Assembly: GCA_905221545.1 (NCBI GenBank)
Contig: CAJNDO010000005.1
Coordinates: forward strand, 100,609-164,608
Origin: a bacterium
GTDB lineage: Bacteria > Bacillota > Bacilli > Lactobacillales > Streptococcaceae
Direction: 5' to 3'
DNA length: 64,000 nucleotides
Shown: positions 20,100-29,121 of the stretch, one piece after another
How positions within the stretch are numbered: the first letter of the stretch is position 1
Layout of the letters: every line of letters starts with the position of its first letter
Notes under the pieces: model-generated
Told to the model about the DNA's origin: nothing
The model's database searches: none
The model's input: the letters and a program-made list of their open reading frames with translations, nothing else
Translations under genes and position numbers: made by a program

Positions 20100-21449
20100 T
20101 TACCTCGCAATCAAGTCATAAATCTTAGTGATGTTTGGCAACAAAGTTGTTACTAGGAGCTTGTCTCCAACTTCCAACATATCCTCCCCAGTTGGGAAAA
20201 TAGTCTTGCCCTTTCGAATGATGGCTGCAATAAGAACCCCTTTTTTCAGTTTGAGTTGAGAAAGAGGTTTGGCAGTCATTTTATTGGCTTCCTTGATATG
20301 GAATTGTAGAGTTTCGATTTGGCCATTGGCTAGATGGTGCATGGCTTGAAGATCTGAATATTGGGCATTAACCCGACCACGAATAAAGTGCATAATCGTA
20401 TCTACAGCAATGCTTTTAGGTGTGATGATACTTGAAAAATCAGGCGCATTGATAATCTCGAGGAGACTGGTACGATTGACCTTGGTGATGTTTTTCTGTA
20501 CACCTACGCTGTCAAGGAACATAGAGGTAATCAGATTTTCCTCATCGACTCCTGTAAGGGTTGCAACGGCATCATAGTTTTGAGCACTTTCTTCCAGCAG
20601 GATATCTTTTGCGGTACCATCTCCTTGAACGATGTAGAGATTTGGGAATTTCTCGCTAAAGAAGCTGGCGATTTCGGGATTGATTTCGATGACCTTAGTA
20701 TCGATACGACTGTCTTTGAGAATACCTAATAGATAATAAGCGATTCTTCCAGCACCAACAATAAGAAGGCTCTTCACAGCACGAGACTTGAAATAATTAT
20801 GGAAGAGCATCATATCAACACGGTTACCAGTGACAAAGATTCTATCTTTATCCTGTATCGTCATGTCACCACTTGGGATGATAATTTGATGATCCCTCTC
20901 TATCGCACAGACAATGACATTGCCAAATTTTTTCCGAAAATCAGAAATGGGCATTTGGCAAAGACCGCTAGAAGACTTAACAGTGAATTCCATTAAACTG
21001 ACTCTTCCACCAAAGAAACGTTCGACAGAGAGGGCATTTGGGAAGTCAATAATATTGGCAATAGCGCGGGCAGCCAAAAGTTCAGGGTTGACGATAAGAG
21101 AAAAACCGAGAATATTCTTTTCCTTGAAATAAGAGTTAGAATATTCAGGGTTCCGCACCCGAACGATGGTCTCTTTAGCTCCCATTTTTTTGGCTAGAAC
21201 GGCTGCAATCATGTTCACTTCATCGTATTCAGTCAGGGCGATAAAGATATCACAATCCTGGACATTGGCTTGCTCAAGGATGGTAAAATCGGCCCCGTTA
21301 CCAAGGATACCCATGATATCAAAGCGATTAACAATATGATTGAGAACGGCTTCATCTTGCTCAATCAGCAAAACATCATGCTTTTCTGCAACCAAGGAGC
21401 GACAGAGGGCAAAACCAACTTTTCCCCCTCCGACAAGGATAATTTTCAT
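20100..21449 (-). CDS. trkA: Trk system K+ uptake regulatory protein (two RCK domains)
   Basis: Cytoplasmic gating subunit, 449 residues. Two NAD-binding RCK-N domains are visible, VGGGKVGFALCRSLV at the N-terminus and VGAGRIAYYLLGIL near residue 229, each followed by an RCK-C domain; the second C domain ends with the usual GDKLLVTTLLPN. It is the first gene of a two-gene operon with trkH (3-base gap), divergent from the SAM hydrolase gene. Confidence 0.93.
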   Translation of the reverse strand: MKIILVGGGKVGFALCRSLVAEKHDVLLIEQDEAVLNHIVNRFDIMGILGNGADFTILEQANVQDCDIFIALTEYDEVNMIAAVLAKKMGAKETIVRVRNPEYSNSYFKEKNILGFSLIVNPELLAARAIANIIDFPNALSVERFFGGRVSLMEFTVKSSSGLCQMPISDFRKKFGNVIVCAIERDHQIIIPSGDMTIQDKDRIFVTGNRVDMMLFHNYFKSRAVKSLLIVGAGRIAYYLLGILKDSRIDTKVIEINPEIASFFSEKFPNLYIVQGDGTAKDILLEESAQNYDAVATLTGVDEENLITSMFLDSVGVQKNITKVNRTSLLEIINAPDFSSIITPKSIAVDTIMHFIRGRVNAQYSDLQAMHHLANGQIETLQFHIKEANKMTAKPLSQLKLKKGVLIAAIIRKGKTIFPTGEDMLEVGDKLLVTTLLPNITKIYDLIAR

Positions 21450-21636
21450 ATTAAAACCTACTTTTTCATGATGTAACTATCATACCTTTTTTCAAGAAAA
21501 AATGCACCTACTAGCTAATAACAAGAGTTTTTAATAGAATTTTGTTATAAGGTAAAACTATAACCTAACCAATTGAAATAGCTATTAGCGACTTCCTCTG
21601 AAATGTGGTAAGATAAAGGGTACACAAGGAGACAAA

Positions 21637-22485
21637 ATGAATAATAATTTACTGGTATTACAATCAGACTTTGGTCTGGTAGATGGTGCGGTATCGGCTA
21701 TGATTGGAGTGGCTTTAGAAGAGTCTCCAACCTTAAAAATCCATCACTTAACGCACGATATCACGCCTTATAATATTTTTGAGGGGAGCTATCGTCTCTT
21801 TCAGACGGTGGATTACTGGCCCGAGGGAACGACTTTTGTATCGGTTGTCGATCCAGGTGTCGGCTCGAAACGTAAGAGTGTGGTTGCCAAGACTGCAAAA
21901 AATCAATACATTGTCACGCCAGACAATGGGACGCTTTCCTTTATCAAGAAACACGTTGGCATTGTAGCTATTCGTGAGATTTCTGAAGTAGCCAATAGAC
22001 GGCAAAATACAGAGCATTCTTATACTTTCCACGGTCGGGATGTCTATGCCTATACTGGTGCTAAACTGGCCAGTGGTCATATTAGTTTTGAGGAAGTGGG
22101 GCCTGAACTCAGTGTGGACCAGATTGTAGAACTCCCAGTCGTAGAGACCATCATTGAAGATCATCTGGTCAAGGGAGCCATTGATATTCTGGATGTGCGT
22201 TTCGGTTCGCTTTGGACCTCTATCACACGAGAAGAATTTTACAAACTAGAACCAGAATTTGGTGACCGTTTTGAAGTGACTATCTATCATGCAGATATGC
22301 TGGTCTATCAAAATCAGGTTGTCTATGGCAAATCATTTGCAGATGTGAGAATTGGGCAACCCATCCTTTACATCAACTCTCTCTATCGTTTAGGTCTGGC
22401 TATCAACCAAGGTTCTTTTGCCAAGGCTTATAATGTAGGTGTCGGTTCATCTTGGACCATTGAAATAAAGAAAATAGAAGGATAA
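21637..22485 (+). CDS. SAM hydrolase (S-adenosyl-L-methionine hydroxide adenosyltransferase, DUF62)
   Basis: Family members split S-adenosylmethionine with water into adenosine and methionine. 282 residues. The conserved Asp at the start (LQSDFGLVDGAVSAMIGV), the loop VDPGVGSKRKSVV, the PDNGTLSF segment and FHGRDVYAYTGAKLASG are all present, with the C-terminal beta domain after residue 165. The next gene, 18 bases on, is a vitamin-type S component, so salvage of a SAM-derived or nucleoside-like compound is possible but not shown. Start ATG has AAGGAG upstream. Confidence 0.9.
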   Translation: MNNNLLVLQSDFGLVDGAVSAMIGVALEESPTLKIHHLTHDITPYNIFEGSYRLFQTVDYWPEGTTFVSVVDPGVGSKRKSVVAKTAKNQYIVTPDNGTLSFIKKHVGIVAIREISEVANRRQNTEHSYTFHGRDVYAYTGAKLASGHISFEEVGPELSVDQIVELPVVETIIEDHLVKGAIDILDVRFGSLWTSITREEFYKLEPEFGDRFEVTIYHADMLVYQNQVVYGKSFADVRIGQPILYINSLYRLGLAINQGSFAKAYNVGVGSSWTIEIKKIEG

Positions 22486-22503
22486 AATAGGAGAATAAAT
22501 AGT

Positions 22504-23052
22504 ATGGAAATCAAATTTACAATTAAACAAGTTGTTGCTGTCGGAATTGGCGCTGCCCTCTTTGTCGTCATCGGGATGATCAATATTCCGACCCCTGTTC
22601 CAAATACAAGCATCCAGCTTCAGTATGCGGTACAAGCGCTACTTTCTATTATTTTTGGACCGATTATCGGTTTGCTTGTCGGGTTGATTGGTCATGCAAT
22701 CAAGGACTCTCTTGCTGGCTATGGTCTGTGGTGGACTTGGATTATCGCTAGCGGACTCTTTGGTCTAGCTGTGGGACTATTCAGAAAGTACGTTCGCGTG
22801 ATCAATGGTGTCTTTGACTGGAAAGATATTCTTATTTTTAACCTTATTCAATTACTTGCAAATGCCCTTGTTTGGGGTGTCTTGGCACCACTTGGAGATG
22901 TTGTGATTTATCAAGAAGCAGCAGAAAAAGTATTTGCCCAAGGGATTGTTGCGGGAATTGCTAATGGTGTATCTGTAGCTATTGCAGGAACTCTTCTCTT
23001 GCTTGCTTATGCAGGAACCCAAACTCGTGCAGGAAGTTTGAAAAAGGACTAA
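22504..23052 (+). CDS. ECF transporter S component, UPF0397 family
   Basis: 182 residues, five to six membrane segments, with the N-terminal pattern [22 protein letters not shown] typical of UPF0397 (ECF riboflavin-transporter-like) proteins. S components bind one vitamin or similar small molecule and share the ATPase/T module. The energising module follows 283 bases downstream, beyond a BOX element and terminator. The substrate is not known; its partner upstream is a SAM hydrolase gene, with which it is probably co-transcribed. Confidence 0.9.
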   Translation: MEIKFTIKQVVAVGIGAALFVVIGMINIPTPVPNTSIQLQYAVQALLSIIFGPIIGLLVGLIGHAIKDSLAGYGLWWTWIIASGLFGLAVGLFRKYVRVINGVFDWKDILIFNLIQLLANALVWGVLAPLGDVVIYQEAAEKVFAQGIVAGIANGVSVAIAGTLLLLAYAGTQTRAGSLKKD

Positions 23053-23164
23053 TACTCTTCGAAAATCTCTTCAAACTACGTCAGCTCTATCTGCAACCTC
23101 AAAACAGTGTTTTGAGCAACCTGTGGCTAGCTTTCTAGTTTGCTCTTTGATTTTCATTGAGTAT
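23052..23164 (+). repeat. BOX element, about 113 bp
   Basis: ATACTCTTCGAAAATCTC to CATTGAGTAT, boxA then boxC with a trimmed middle. It starts at the last base of the stop codon of the S-component gene. Confidence 0.9.
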
Positions 23165-23176
23165 AAAATGATGGGG

Positions 23177-23200
23177 AAGGCTGGGCAACCAGTCTTTTTC
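23177..23200 (+). terminator. Terminator after S-component gene
   Basis: AAGGCTGG and CCAGTCTT (one G-T pair) close a GCAA tetraloop and run into T residues. Confidence 0.75.
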
Positions 23201-23294
23201 GATGTTTATAGGCTAGTCAGGTAAGCAATCTAGGCTAGGAATCTTGTTGGTGCTAAGTTTTTAAGAGAAGAGTCTGCAAGAAGGGTTTAATTTA

Positions 23295-23303
23295 TGATAA
23301 AAT
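23295..23303 (+). promoter_or_regulatory. Extended -10 promoter of ECF module
   Basis: TGATAAAAT, 32 bases before the ATPase start. Confidence 0.5.
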
Positions 23304-23334
23304 AGAATTCTAAGAAGCGAATGAAGAGAGTAAG

Positions 23335-25017
23335 ATGAAAGAAGCTATAATTGAGTGGAAGGATTTTTCTTTCCGATATGAAACACAACAAGAACCGACC
23401 TTGCAAGGGGTGGACTTGACCATTTATAAGGGAGAGAAAGTCTTAATTGTTGGACCATCTGGGTCAGGCAAGTCTACCTTGGGTCAGTGTTTGAATGGGA
23501 TTATTCCCAATATTTACAAGGGTCAGATGTCTGGAGAATTTTGCATCAAGGGCCAAGCAGCCTTTGATATGAGCATCTATGATAAATCTCATCTGGTCAG
23601 CACGGTTTTGCAGGATACAGATGGGCAGTTTATCGGTTTATCCGTGGCAGAGGATTTGGCTTTTGCTCTGGAAAATGACGTGACAGCTCTAGATGAGATG
23701 AAAAGCCGTGTTCATAAATGGGCTGAAAAGCTGGACCTTCTTTCTTTATTGTCTCAGCGTCCCCAGGATTTGTCAGGTGGACAAAAGCAGCGAGTCAGTC
23801 TAGCTGGTGTCTTGATTGATGAGAGTCCGATTCTCTTGTTTGATGAGCCACTCGCCAATCTGGATCCCAAGTCAGGTCAGGATATTATCGAATTGATTGA
23901 CCAGATTCATAAGGAAGAGGGGACGACGACCCTTATTATTGAGCACCGTTTGGAGGATGTTCTGCATCGGCCTGTGGATCGGATTGTCTTGATAAACGAT
24001 GGTCGTATCCTCTTTAATGGGAGTCCTGACCAGCTACTAGCTACTGATTTATTGACCCAAAATGGAATTCGAGAACCTCTTTATCTTACCACTCTCCGTC
24101 AATTGGGTGTGGATTTAGTCAAGGAAGAACAATTAGCAAATCTGGATAACTTGTCTATCTCGAAAGGTCAGGTTCAGTTGCGAACGGAACTGGTAAAAGA
24201 GGTCCCAGAATTACAGTCACTCTTTAGACTAGAGGATGTGTCTTTTTCTTATGATGATAGACCAATTTTAAAATCCATTTATCTGGATATTAAAAAGGGC
24301 GAAAAGATTGCCATTGTCGGAAAAAATGGAGCAGGGAAATCGACTCTAGCCAAGGCCTTAAGTAGCTTTATTCAGACGGAAGGTCGCTATCTTTGGGAAG
24401 GTCAGGATATAAAAGGAGATTCTGTTGCCGAGCGGGCGGAACGAGTAGGCTATGTGCTACAAAATCCCAATCAAATGATTTCAACCAATATGATTTTTGA
24501 TGAGGTGGCTCTAGGGCTTCGTTTGCGAGGTGTGGACGAGAAGGAAATTGAAACGAGAGTCTATGAAACCTTGAAAATCTGTGGTCTTTATGAATTCCGT
24601 AATTGGCCCATTTCTGCCCTGTCATTTGGACAGAAAAAACGTGTGACTATTGCATCGATTTTGGTTTTAGGAGCTGAAATTCTCCTCCTAGATGAACCGA
24701 CAGCTGGTCAAGACCAGAAGAACTATACTGAGATTATGGAATTTCTCGAAGAACTGCATCAAAAAGGACATACGATTGTCATGATTACTCATGATATGCA
24801 ATTGATGCTGGATTATTCAGATCGGGCCCTTGTCATGGTGGATGGGGAATTGATTGCCGATACTGATCCAGCTAGTCTGTTAAGCAATCCTGAGCTGTTA
24901 GTAAAAGCCAATCTAAAAGAAACCTCCATCTTCAACTTAGCTAAGAAACTAGATGTTAATCCACTTGCTTTAACGGCATTTTACAAAGAAAGGAGAGAAG
25001 GATGCAAGCAAAATTAA
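23335..25017 (+). CDS. ECF transporter, duplicated ATPase
   Basis: 560 residues with two complete ABC ATPase halves in one chain. First half: Walker [12 protein letters not shown], signature [13 protein letters not shown], Walker [16 protein letters not shown]. Second half (from about 300): Walker [12 protein letters not shown], variant signature [14 protein letters not shown], Walker [16 protein letters not shown] and switch His in MITHDMQL. It powers vitamin uptake with the T protein, whose start overlaps its end by 16 bases. Such fused A1-A2 forms belong to ECF group modules tied to one or few S components; the UPF0397 gene just upstream is the likely partner. Confidence 0.92.
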   Translation: MKEAIIEWKDFSFRYETQQEPTLQGVDLTIYKGEKVLIVGPSGSGKSTLGQCLNGIIPNIYKGQMSGEFCIKGQAAFDMSIYDKSHLVSTVLQDTDGQFIGLSVAEDLAFALENDVTALDEMKSRVHKWAEKLDLLSLLSQRPQDLSGGQKQRVSLAGVLIDESPILLFDEPLANLDPKSGQDIIELIDQIHKEEGTTTLIIEHRLEDVLHRPVDRIVLINDGRILFNGSPDQLLATDLLTQNGIREPLYLTTLRQLGVDLVKEEQLANLDNLSISKGQVQLRTELVKEVPELQSLFRLEDVSFSYDDRPILKSIYLDIKKGEKIAIVGKNGAGKSTLAKALSSFIQTEGRYLWEGQDIKGDSVAERAERVGYVLQNPNQMISTNMIFDEVALGLRLRGVDEKEIETRVYETLKICGLYEFRNWPISALSFGQKKRVTIASILVLGAEILLLDEPTAGQDQKNYTEIMEFLEELHQKGHTIVMITHDMQLMLDYSDRALVMVDGELIADTDPASLLSNPELLVKANLKETSIFNLAKKLDVNPLALTAFYKERREGCKQN

Positions 25018-25832
25018 TCGGTTATCAGCATAGAGATACTGTGATTCATCGCTTGTCAGGAGCTGGGAAACTTCTCTTTTTCATTCTCGTGTCATTGGCT
25101 GCCATGATTAGCTATGATACCAGACTGCTTGTTTTGATTGCCATTTTTTCGGTCTTTCTCCTCTATTTGTCAGAAATCCGTTTTAAAGATGTTTCTTTTG
25201 TAGCCGTTTTTGCGACGGTATTTGCCGTTTTAAACGTCTTGATGGTCTATCTCTTTTCTCCCGAGTATGGGGTTGGGCTTTACGGAGAGAGAAGTGTGAT
25301 TTGGCAGGGAATTGGTGCCTACACTCTGACCAGTCAAGAGCTCTTTTATCTGCTAAATTTGGCTATTAAGTACCTTTGCACCATTCCTCTGGCTATTATC
25401 TTTTTGATGACAACCCATCCTAGTCAGTTTGCATCCAGTTTAAATCAAATTGGTGTGCCTTATAAGATTGCCTATTCTGTCAGTCTGACCTTGCGTTATA
25501 TCCCAGATTTGCAGGAAGAATTCTTTACTATCAAGATGTCTCAGGAAGCACGTGGGATGGAATTATCTAAGAAAGCTTCTCTTATGCAACGAATCAAAGG
25601 CAATCTGCGCATTATTACTCCCTTGATTTTTAGCTCGTTAGAACGCATTGATACCATCGCGACCGCCATGGAGCTTCGACGCTTTGGGAAAGAGAAAAAA
25701 CGCACGTGGTATAGTTATCAGGCTTTGAAAAAAGGAGACTATCTTACCTTGCTCTTGGCAGCTGTATTTTTAGTAGCTAGTTTACTACTTATTTTTCAGA
25801 ATCACGGACGATTTTACAACCCTTGGGAATAG
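25002..25832 (+). CDS. ECF transporter T component
   Basis: 276 residues; membrane-embedded coupling protein of the CbiQ family. About six membrane segments; coupling helices with the Ala-Arg-Gly signature [10 protein letters not shown] and later [16 protein letters not shown] 25002 overlaps the end of the ATPase gene by 16 bases with AAAGGAGAGAAGG upstream. Ends the ECF unit. Transports nothing alone. Confidence 0.93.
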   Translation: MQAKLIGYQHRDTVIHRLSGAGKLLFFILVSLAAMISYDTRLLVLIAIFSVFLLYLSEIRFKDVSFVAVFATVFAVLNVLMVYLFSPEYGVGLYGERSVIWQGIGAYTLTSQELFYLLNLAIKYLCTIPLAIIFLMTTHPSQFASSLNQIGVPYKIAYSVSLTLRYIPDLQEEFFTIKMSQEARGMELSKKASLMQRIKGNLRIITPLIFSSLERIDTIATAMELRRFGKEKKRTWYSYQALKKGDYLTLLLAAVFLVASLLLIFQNHGRFYNPWE

Positions 25833-25865
25833 CTTGAAAAAATTGAAAAAATCAAGTCGTTTCTA

Positions 25866-25893
25866 TTGACAATGATTCTGAAAGTGTTATACT
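25866..25893 (+). promoter_or_regulatory. Strong promoter before structured RNA
   Basis: TTGACA (25866-25871) and TATACT (25888-25893), 16 bases apart. Transcript start expected near 25900. Confidence 0.8.
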
Positions 25894-25897
25894 AAGA

Positions 25898-26001
25898 AAG
25901 TAGTTTCGCTGATTTACTTCAAACCTGTTGTGAGGTAAGTTAACGATGCCTTAACCACGCTGTTTGCTGAGCTTGACTCCGGGCAGTGTGGCTATTTTTT
26001 T
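25898..26001 (+). ncRNA. Candidate structured leader or small RNA with own promoter and terminator
   Basis: About 105 bases can fold into four hairpins in a row: AAGTA with TACTT (25898-25919), ACCT with AGGT (25923-25936), GTTAA with TTAAC (25939-25955), and CCACGCTG with CAGTGTGG (25955-25991) followed by CTATTTTTTT. The last is a good intrinsic terminator. A strong promoter stands at the 5' edge. The terminator ends just before trmL, so the RNA is either a free small RNA or a cis-regulator that controls readthrough into a SpoU-family methyltransferase. The Rfam motif called 23S-methyl, reported upstream of methyltransferase genes in Lactobacillales, is one candidate; I cannot confirm it. 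Confidence 0.6.
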
Positions 26002-26024
26002 GCAATGGTGAAAGGAAGCAAGTC

Positions 26025-26528
26025 ATGACAAATCACATTGTATTATTTGAACCTCAAATTCCACAAAATACAGGCAATATCGCGCGTACTTGCGCTGCGA
26101 CCAATTCTCCCCTCCATATCATCAAACCAATGGGCTTTCCTATCGATGACCGTAAGATGAAGCGGGCTGGATTGGATTATTGGGATAAGCTAGAGATTTA
26201 TTTTTACGATAGTTTAGAAGATTTTATATCTCAGATGAAGGGAAAACTCTATCTGATCTCAAAATTTGCTGAGAAAGTCTATTCTGAGGTGGATTTATCG
26301 ACTGATGAGGACCATTATTTCCTCTTTGGGCGTGAAGACAAGGGCTTACCGGAGGACTTTATGCGAGAACATCCTGAGAAGGCTCTCCGTATTCCTATGA
26401 ATGATGAACACGTCCGCAGCCTCAATGTGTCGAATACCGTCTGCATGATTGTCTACGAGGCTCTTCGCCAGCAGAATTTTGAAGGTCTTGAGCTTGTTCA
26501 TACCTATGAAGTGGATAAATTGAAATAA
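26025..26528 (+). CDS. trmL: tRNA (cytidine/uridine-34-2'-O)-methyltransferase
   Basis: SpoU-family knot methyltransferase of 167 residues that methylates the wobble ribose of tRNA-Leu. Start at ATG 26025 (GAAAGGAAG upstream); an in-frame upstream start would put 13 residues inside the terminator loop and T run. Motifs: [18 protein letters not shown] (1), [10 protein letters not shown] (2) and [25 protein letters not shown] (3, the SAM-binding knot). Older annotation calls it a cspR-like rRNA methyltransferase. A structured RNA precedes it. Confidence 0.93.
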   Translation: MTNHIVLFEPQIPQNTGNIARTCAATNSPLHIIKPMGFPIDDRKMKRAGLDYWDKLEIYFYDSLEDFISQMKGKLYLISKFAEKVYSEVDLSTDEDHYFLFGREDKGLPEDFMREHPEKALRIPMNDEHVRSLNVSNTVCMIVYEALRQQNFEGLELVHTYEVDKLK

Positions 26529-26548
26529 AAAATGAAAATGAACAAAAT

Positions 26549-26571
26549 GCTTGCGCTTGCAAGCGTTTTTT
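26549..26571 (+). terminator. trmL terminator
   Basis: GCTTGC and GCAAGC close a GCTT loop and run into GTTTTTT. It overlaps the ribU promoter. Confidence 0.85.
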
Positions 26572-26579
26572 GTTATGAT
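26551..26579 (+). promoter_or_regulatory. ribU promoter
   Basis: TTGCGC (26551-26556) and TATGAT (26574-26579) are 17 bases apart, with an extended TG. The -35 lies within the trmL terminator stem. The FMN aptamer begins a few bases after the expected start. Confidence 0.65.
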
Positions 26580-26584
26580 AAAAG

Positions 26585-26797
26585 AGTCTTCAGGGCAGGG
26601 TGAAATTCCCGACCGGCGGTAAATTTGACTAGCTATTTTAGTTTTCTCGTCGTTGTCTTGTCTCGATATACTTTAAGTATTATCTTCGACTGCGACGCCT
26701 AGATAAATCTAAAATATCTTAGCCAAATAAGTCCGCGAGCGTAAGCTGATGTGGTGAGATTCCACAACCGACAGTATAGTCTGGATGGGAGAAGACG
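26585..26797 (+). promoter_or_regulatory. FMN riboswitch (RFN element) with long variable arm
   Basis: The conserved RFN parts are readable: TTCAGGGCAGGGTGAAATTC, CCGACCGGCGGTAAA, GTCCGCGAGCG, GTGGTGAGATTCCAC, CCGACAGTATAGTCTGGATG and GGAGAAGAC. Between the second and third parts an arm of about 85 bases (26643-26728) replaces the usual short one; it folds on itself (ATTTTAG with CTAAAAT, CGTCG with CGACG, ATACTT with AGTAT). FMN binding should shut off the riboflavin importer gene downstream. No clear terminator is seen before the ribosome site, so control may be on translation. Confidence 0.95.
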
Positions 26798-26963
26798 AAA
26801 GAATAGCTTTGTCTGTTCTGATAGATTTATAGCTAAACTGTAACCGCTTGCTTGAATTTCCTTAATAGAGTGAGAGGGAACTTTTGGGATATAAAAAGTG
26901 AGAATAGATAGAGGAATCCTTTCTAACTTCTTCTGATTTTATAGAAAATTGGAGGAACCTGTT

Positions 26964-27527
26964 ATGACAAACACACGTCGACTTTCGACCATTGCAATTC
27001 TATCAGCCATCTCATTTGTGCTGATGTACTTTGACTTTCCGCTCTTGCCAGCGGCATCCTTCCTCAAGATCGAATTTAGTATCTTGCCAGTCCTTGTGGG
27101 TCTGGTGGTCATGGATTTGCCTGCTGCTCTAGGAATCCTCTTGCTTCGCTCACTCTTGAAATTGCTTCTTAATAGCCAGGGAATGAATACTTACATTGGT
27201 TTGCCGATGAATATCGTAGCTTTGGGAGTTTTTGTCATCGTATTTGCTTTGATTTGGAAAAAGGAACGGACAACCCTTCGTTTCCTACTAGGCTCTCTAG
27301 CTGGAACTATTGGTTTGACCGTAGCTATGTTGGTTCTCAACTATGTTTACGCTGTTCCTTTGTACGCTAAGTTTGCTAACTTTGATATTGGAAAAATTTT
27401 GGGACTGTCCAACTACCTAATGACTATGGTATTGCCTTTTAACTTGATTGAGGGTATTATCTTTGCCGTTTCATTCTGGTTGTTGTATGTTCTCTTGAAA
27501 CCAACCTTAAAACATTATGAAAGATAA
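26964..27527 (+). CDS. ribU: Riboflavin ECF transporter S component
   Basis: 187 residues, about six membrane segments. ATG 26964 chosen because TTGGAGGAACC lies directly upstream; an in-frame start five codons earlier would overlap that site. The pattern IAILSAISFVLMYFDFPLLP...FLKIEFSILPVLVG is that of RibU. The FMN riboswitch in its leader supports riboflavin as substrate. It must borrow a general ECF ATPase/T module encoded elsewhere, or the one at 23335-25832. Overlaps the next gene by 11 bases. Confidence 0.95.
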   Translation: MTNTRRLSTIAILSAISFVLMYFDFPLLPAASFLKIEFSILPVLVGLVVMDLPAALGILLLRSLLKLLLNSQGMNTYIGLPMNIVALGVFVIVFALIWKKERTTLRFLLGSLAGTIGLTVAMLVLNYVYAVPLYAKFANFDIGKILGLSNYLMTMVLPFNLIEGIIFAVSFWLLYVLLKPTLKHYER

Positions 27528-28167
27528 ACAAATATTTTTAATGAAGGGCAGTTTTGCCCTTTTACTTTTCGTTATTCTTGGCTACATGGTCAAATTTTAC
27601 CCTGAAACTCTAGTTGGTTTTGACCAACCGATTCAGACTGCCGTTCGAGGAGACTTACCCGATTATTTGACTATTCTTTTTCGATCCATCACACGCTTGA
27701 TTGATATCCCGGTGATTATCACTTGGGTTGTCATTACAGCTTTTGTCTTTTATCGTAAGCGGTGGAAGATAGAAAGTCTACTTATGTTAGGGAATTTGGC
27801 TTTGGCCGGTCTTTTAATCGTGACTTTTAAAAACATCTACCAGCGCCAACGCCCAGCTATCTTACATCTGGTAGAGGAGAAAGGATTTTCCTTCCCAAGT
27901 GGCCATTCTCTGGCTGTAACCTTGATGATCGGCTCTCTGATTGTCATTCTCAGTCAACGGATTAAAAATCCAGTTTGGAGAAAAATCGTGCAAATCGTCC
28001 TTGGCCTCTACCTAATTAGTGTACTGGTATCAAGAATCTATCTGGGAGTTCATTACCCATCTGATGTTCTCGCCAGTTTCTGTGTGGGCTTGGGAGTTTT
28101 GTTTATCGAGTTTCCTTTCTATGATAAGCTTCGCTTCCAATGGCGATTTAAAGGCAAGCAGAAGTGA
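27517..28167 (+). CDS. PAP2-family membrane phosphatase
   Basis: 216 residues, about six membrane segments. All three acid-phosphatase motifs are present: KNIYQRQRPA, SFPSGHSLA and SRIYLGVHYPSDVLAS. Such proteins remove phosphate from phosphatidylglycerol phosphate or undecaprenyl diphosphate on the outer face of the membrane. The 11-base overlap with ribU puts it under the FMN riboswitch, which is a curious link; a role in FMN dephosphorylation outside the cell before RibU uptake can be imagined, but a lipid substrate is more usual. Confidence 0.9.
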   Translation: MKDKQIFLMKGSFALLLFVILGYMVKFYPETLVGFDQPIQTAVRGDLPDYLTILFRSITRLIDIPVIITWVVITAFVFYRKRWKIESLLMLGNLALAGLLIVTFKNIYQRQRPAILHLVEEKGFSFPSGHSLAVTLMIGSLIVILSQRIKNPVWRKIVQIVLGLYLISVLVSRIYLGVHYPSDVLASFCVGLGVLFIEFPFYDKLRFQWRFKGKQK

Positions 28168-28194
28168 GTATCAAATTCCCTTGAGGAGAAAGAA

Positions 28195-28614
28195 ATGAAA
28201 GTCAATATAAAAGCTCTTCATCCAACTCAACTATACTTATCAGAAAAGAAACTAGAAGGTACCCAGACACTTTACCAGTCGGCAGAAACAATCCAAGTCG
28301 ATCCAATCAGTATTCTTGCCTTTGGAGATTGCTTGTTGATTACAGATGGTCATCACAGGGCTTATCAGGCTTTATTGGCGGGTCAAGATACGATTTCTGC
28401 TGAGTGGGATAGAGATGGTGGTGATGAACTATATCATCTCTATGCGCAAGTCTGCGAAGAAAGAAAAATTTACTCTGTTCTGGATTTAAAAAATCATATC
28501 TTACCTCAAGATGAGTATAAAGCAAAATGGTATAACTGGTGTGAGGGTTTTAATCAAGCAGCAACTCTCTTATTGAAAAGGAAAGCAGATGAAACAGACC
28601 CTACAAATAGATAA
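28195..28614 (+). CDS. Small ParB/Srx-like protein
   Basis: 139 residues. The stretch ILAFGDCLLITDGHHRAYQA resembles the ParB/sulfiredoxin nucleotide-binding motif (DGHHR). Preceding residues (LHPTQLYLSEKKLEG) also fit a ParB N-terminal fold of the kind found in small standalone proteins. No partner ParA or chromosome-segregation context. AGGAGAAAG precedes the ATG; its end overlaps the next, broken acetyltransferase gene by 26 bases. Function unknown. Confidence 0.7.
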   Translation: MKVNIKALHPTQLYLSEKKLEGTQTLYQSAETIQVDPISILAFGDCLLITDGHHRAYQALLAGQDTISAEWDRDGGDELYHLYAQVCEERKIYSVLDLKNHILPQDEYKAKWYNWCEGFNQAATLLLKRKADETDPTNR

Positions 28615-29069
28615 TACACTGCGTCTTGTTCCTTATTATCAGGTCAATCATTGTGAGGAAGCTTTGACTTGGTATCAGGATGTGAACTTGGTTTACCTCG
28701 TAGATGGTGTGAAGAGACCTTACAGTCCAGCGACCCTGGAAGCTATGTATTCTTATTTGGATAAGCATGGAGAGCTTTTTTTGGATTGAAGTCAAGGAGA
28801 AGGGAGAATGGTTTCCAATTGGGGATGTTACTCTATCTCAGGATAATCTCCCCATTGTGATTGGGAATTCCGCTTACCAACATCGAGGGATTGGGAAAAA
28901 GGTCCTAAGTACTTTGATTGAATTGGCTCGAGTAAAAGGATGGAAAGAATTGAAAGTCAAGGAAATCTACACCTATAATTATGCTTCTAGGAGGTGTTTC
29001 AAGTCGATTGGATTTGTGGAAGATGGAACAACTGAAAAAGGAACGAGTTTTATATTGAAATTAGTCTAA
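28589..29069 (+). pseudogene. GNAT acetyltransferase, frameshifted in a T7 run
   Basis: The first frame runs 28589-28789 (66 residues, ending HGELFLD). The second runs through 29069 and continues the same protein (HGELF then WIEVKEKGEWFPIGDVTL), with the acetyl-CoA motif AYQHRGIGKKVLSTLIELA and the end FKSIGFVEDG. Removing one T from the run at 28776-28782 restores about 159 residues, a normal GNAT length. It may be a true mutation, a slipping (phase-variable) tract, or a sequencing error. The ribosome site and start of the first frame are intact. Confidence 0.85.
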
Positions 29070-29075
29070 TCGAAC

Positions 29076-29104
29076 TTGTTTTTTAACTAAAAATCTGATA
29101 AACT
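29076..29104 (+). promoter_or_regulatory. pheS leader promoter
   Basis: TTGTTT and TAAACT, 17 bases apart, about 19 bases before the T-box stem I. Confidence 0.5.
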
Positions 29105-29121
29105 ATGTAGTAATTGAATAG

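Noticed and set aside
25986..26024. In-frame upstream start for trmL
   Set aside because: It would place the N-terminus in the terminator hairpin and T run; ATG 26025 has a good ribosome site and matches the family start.
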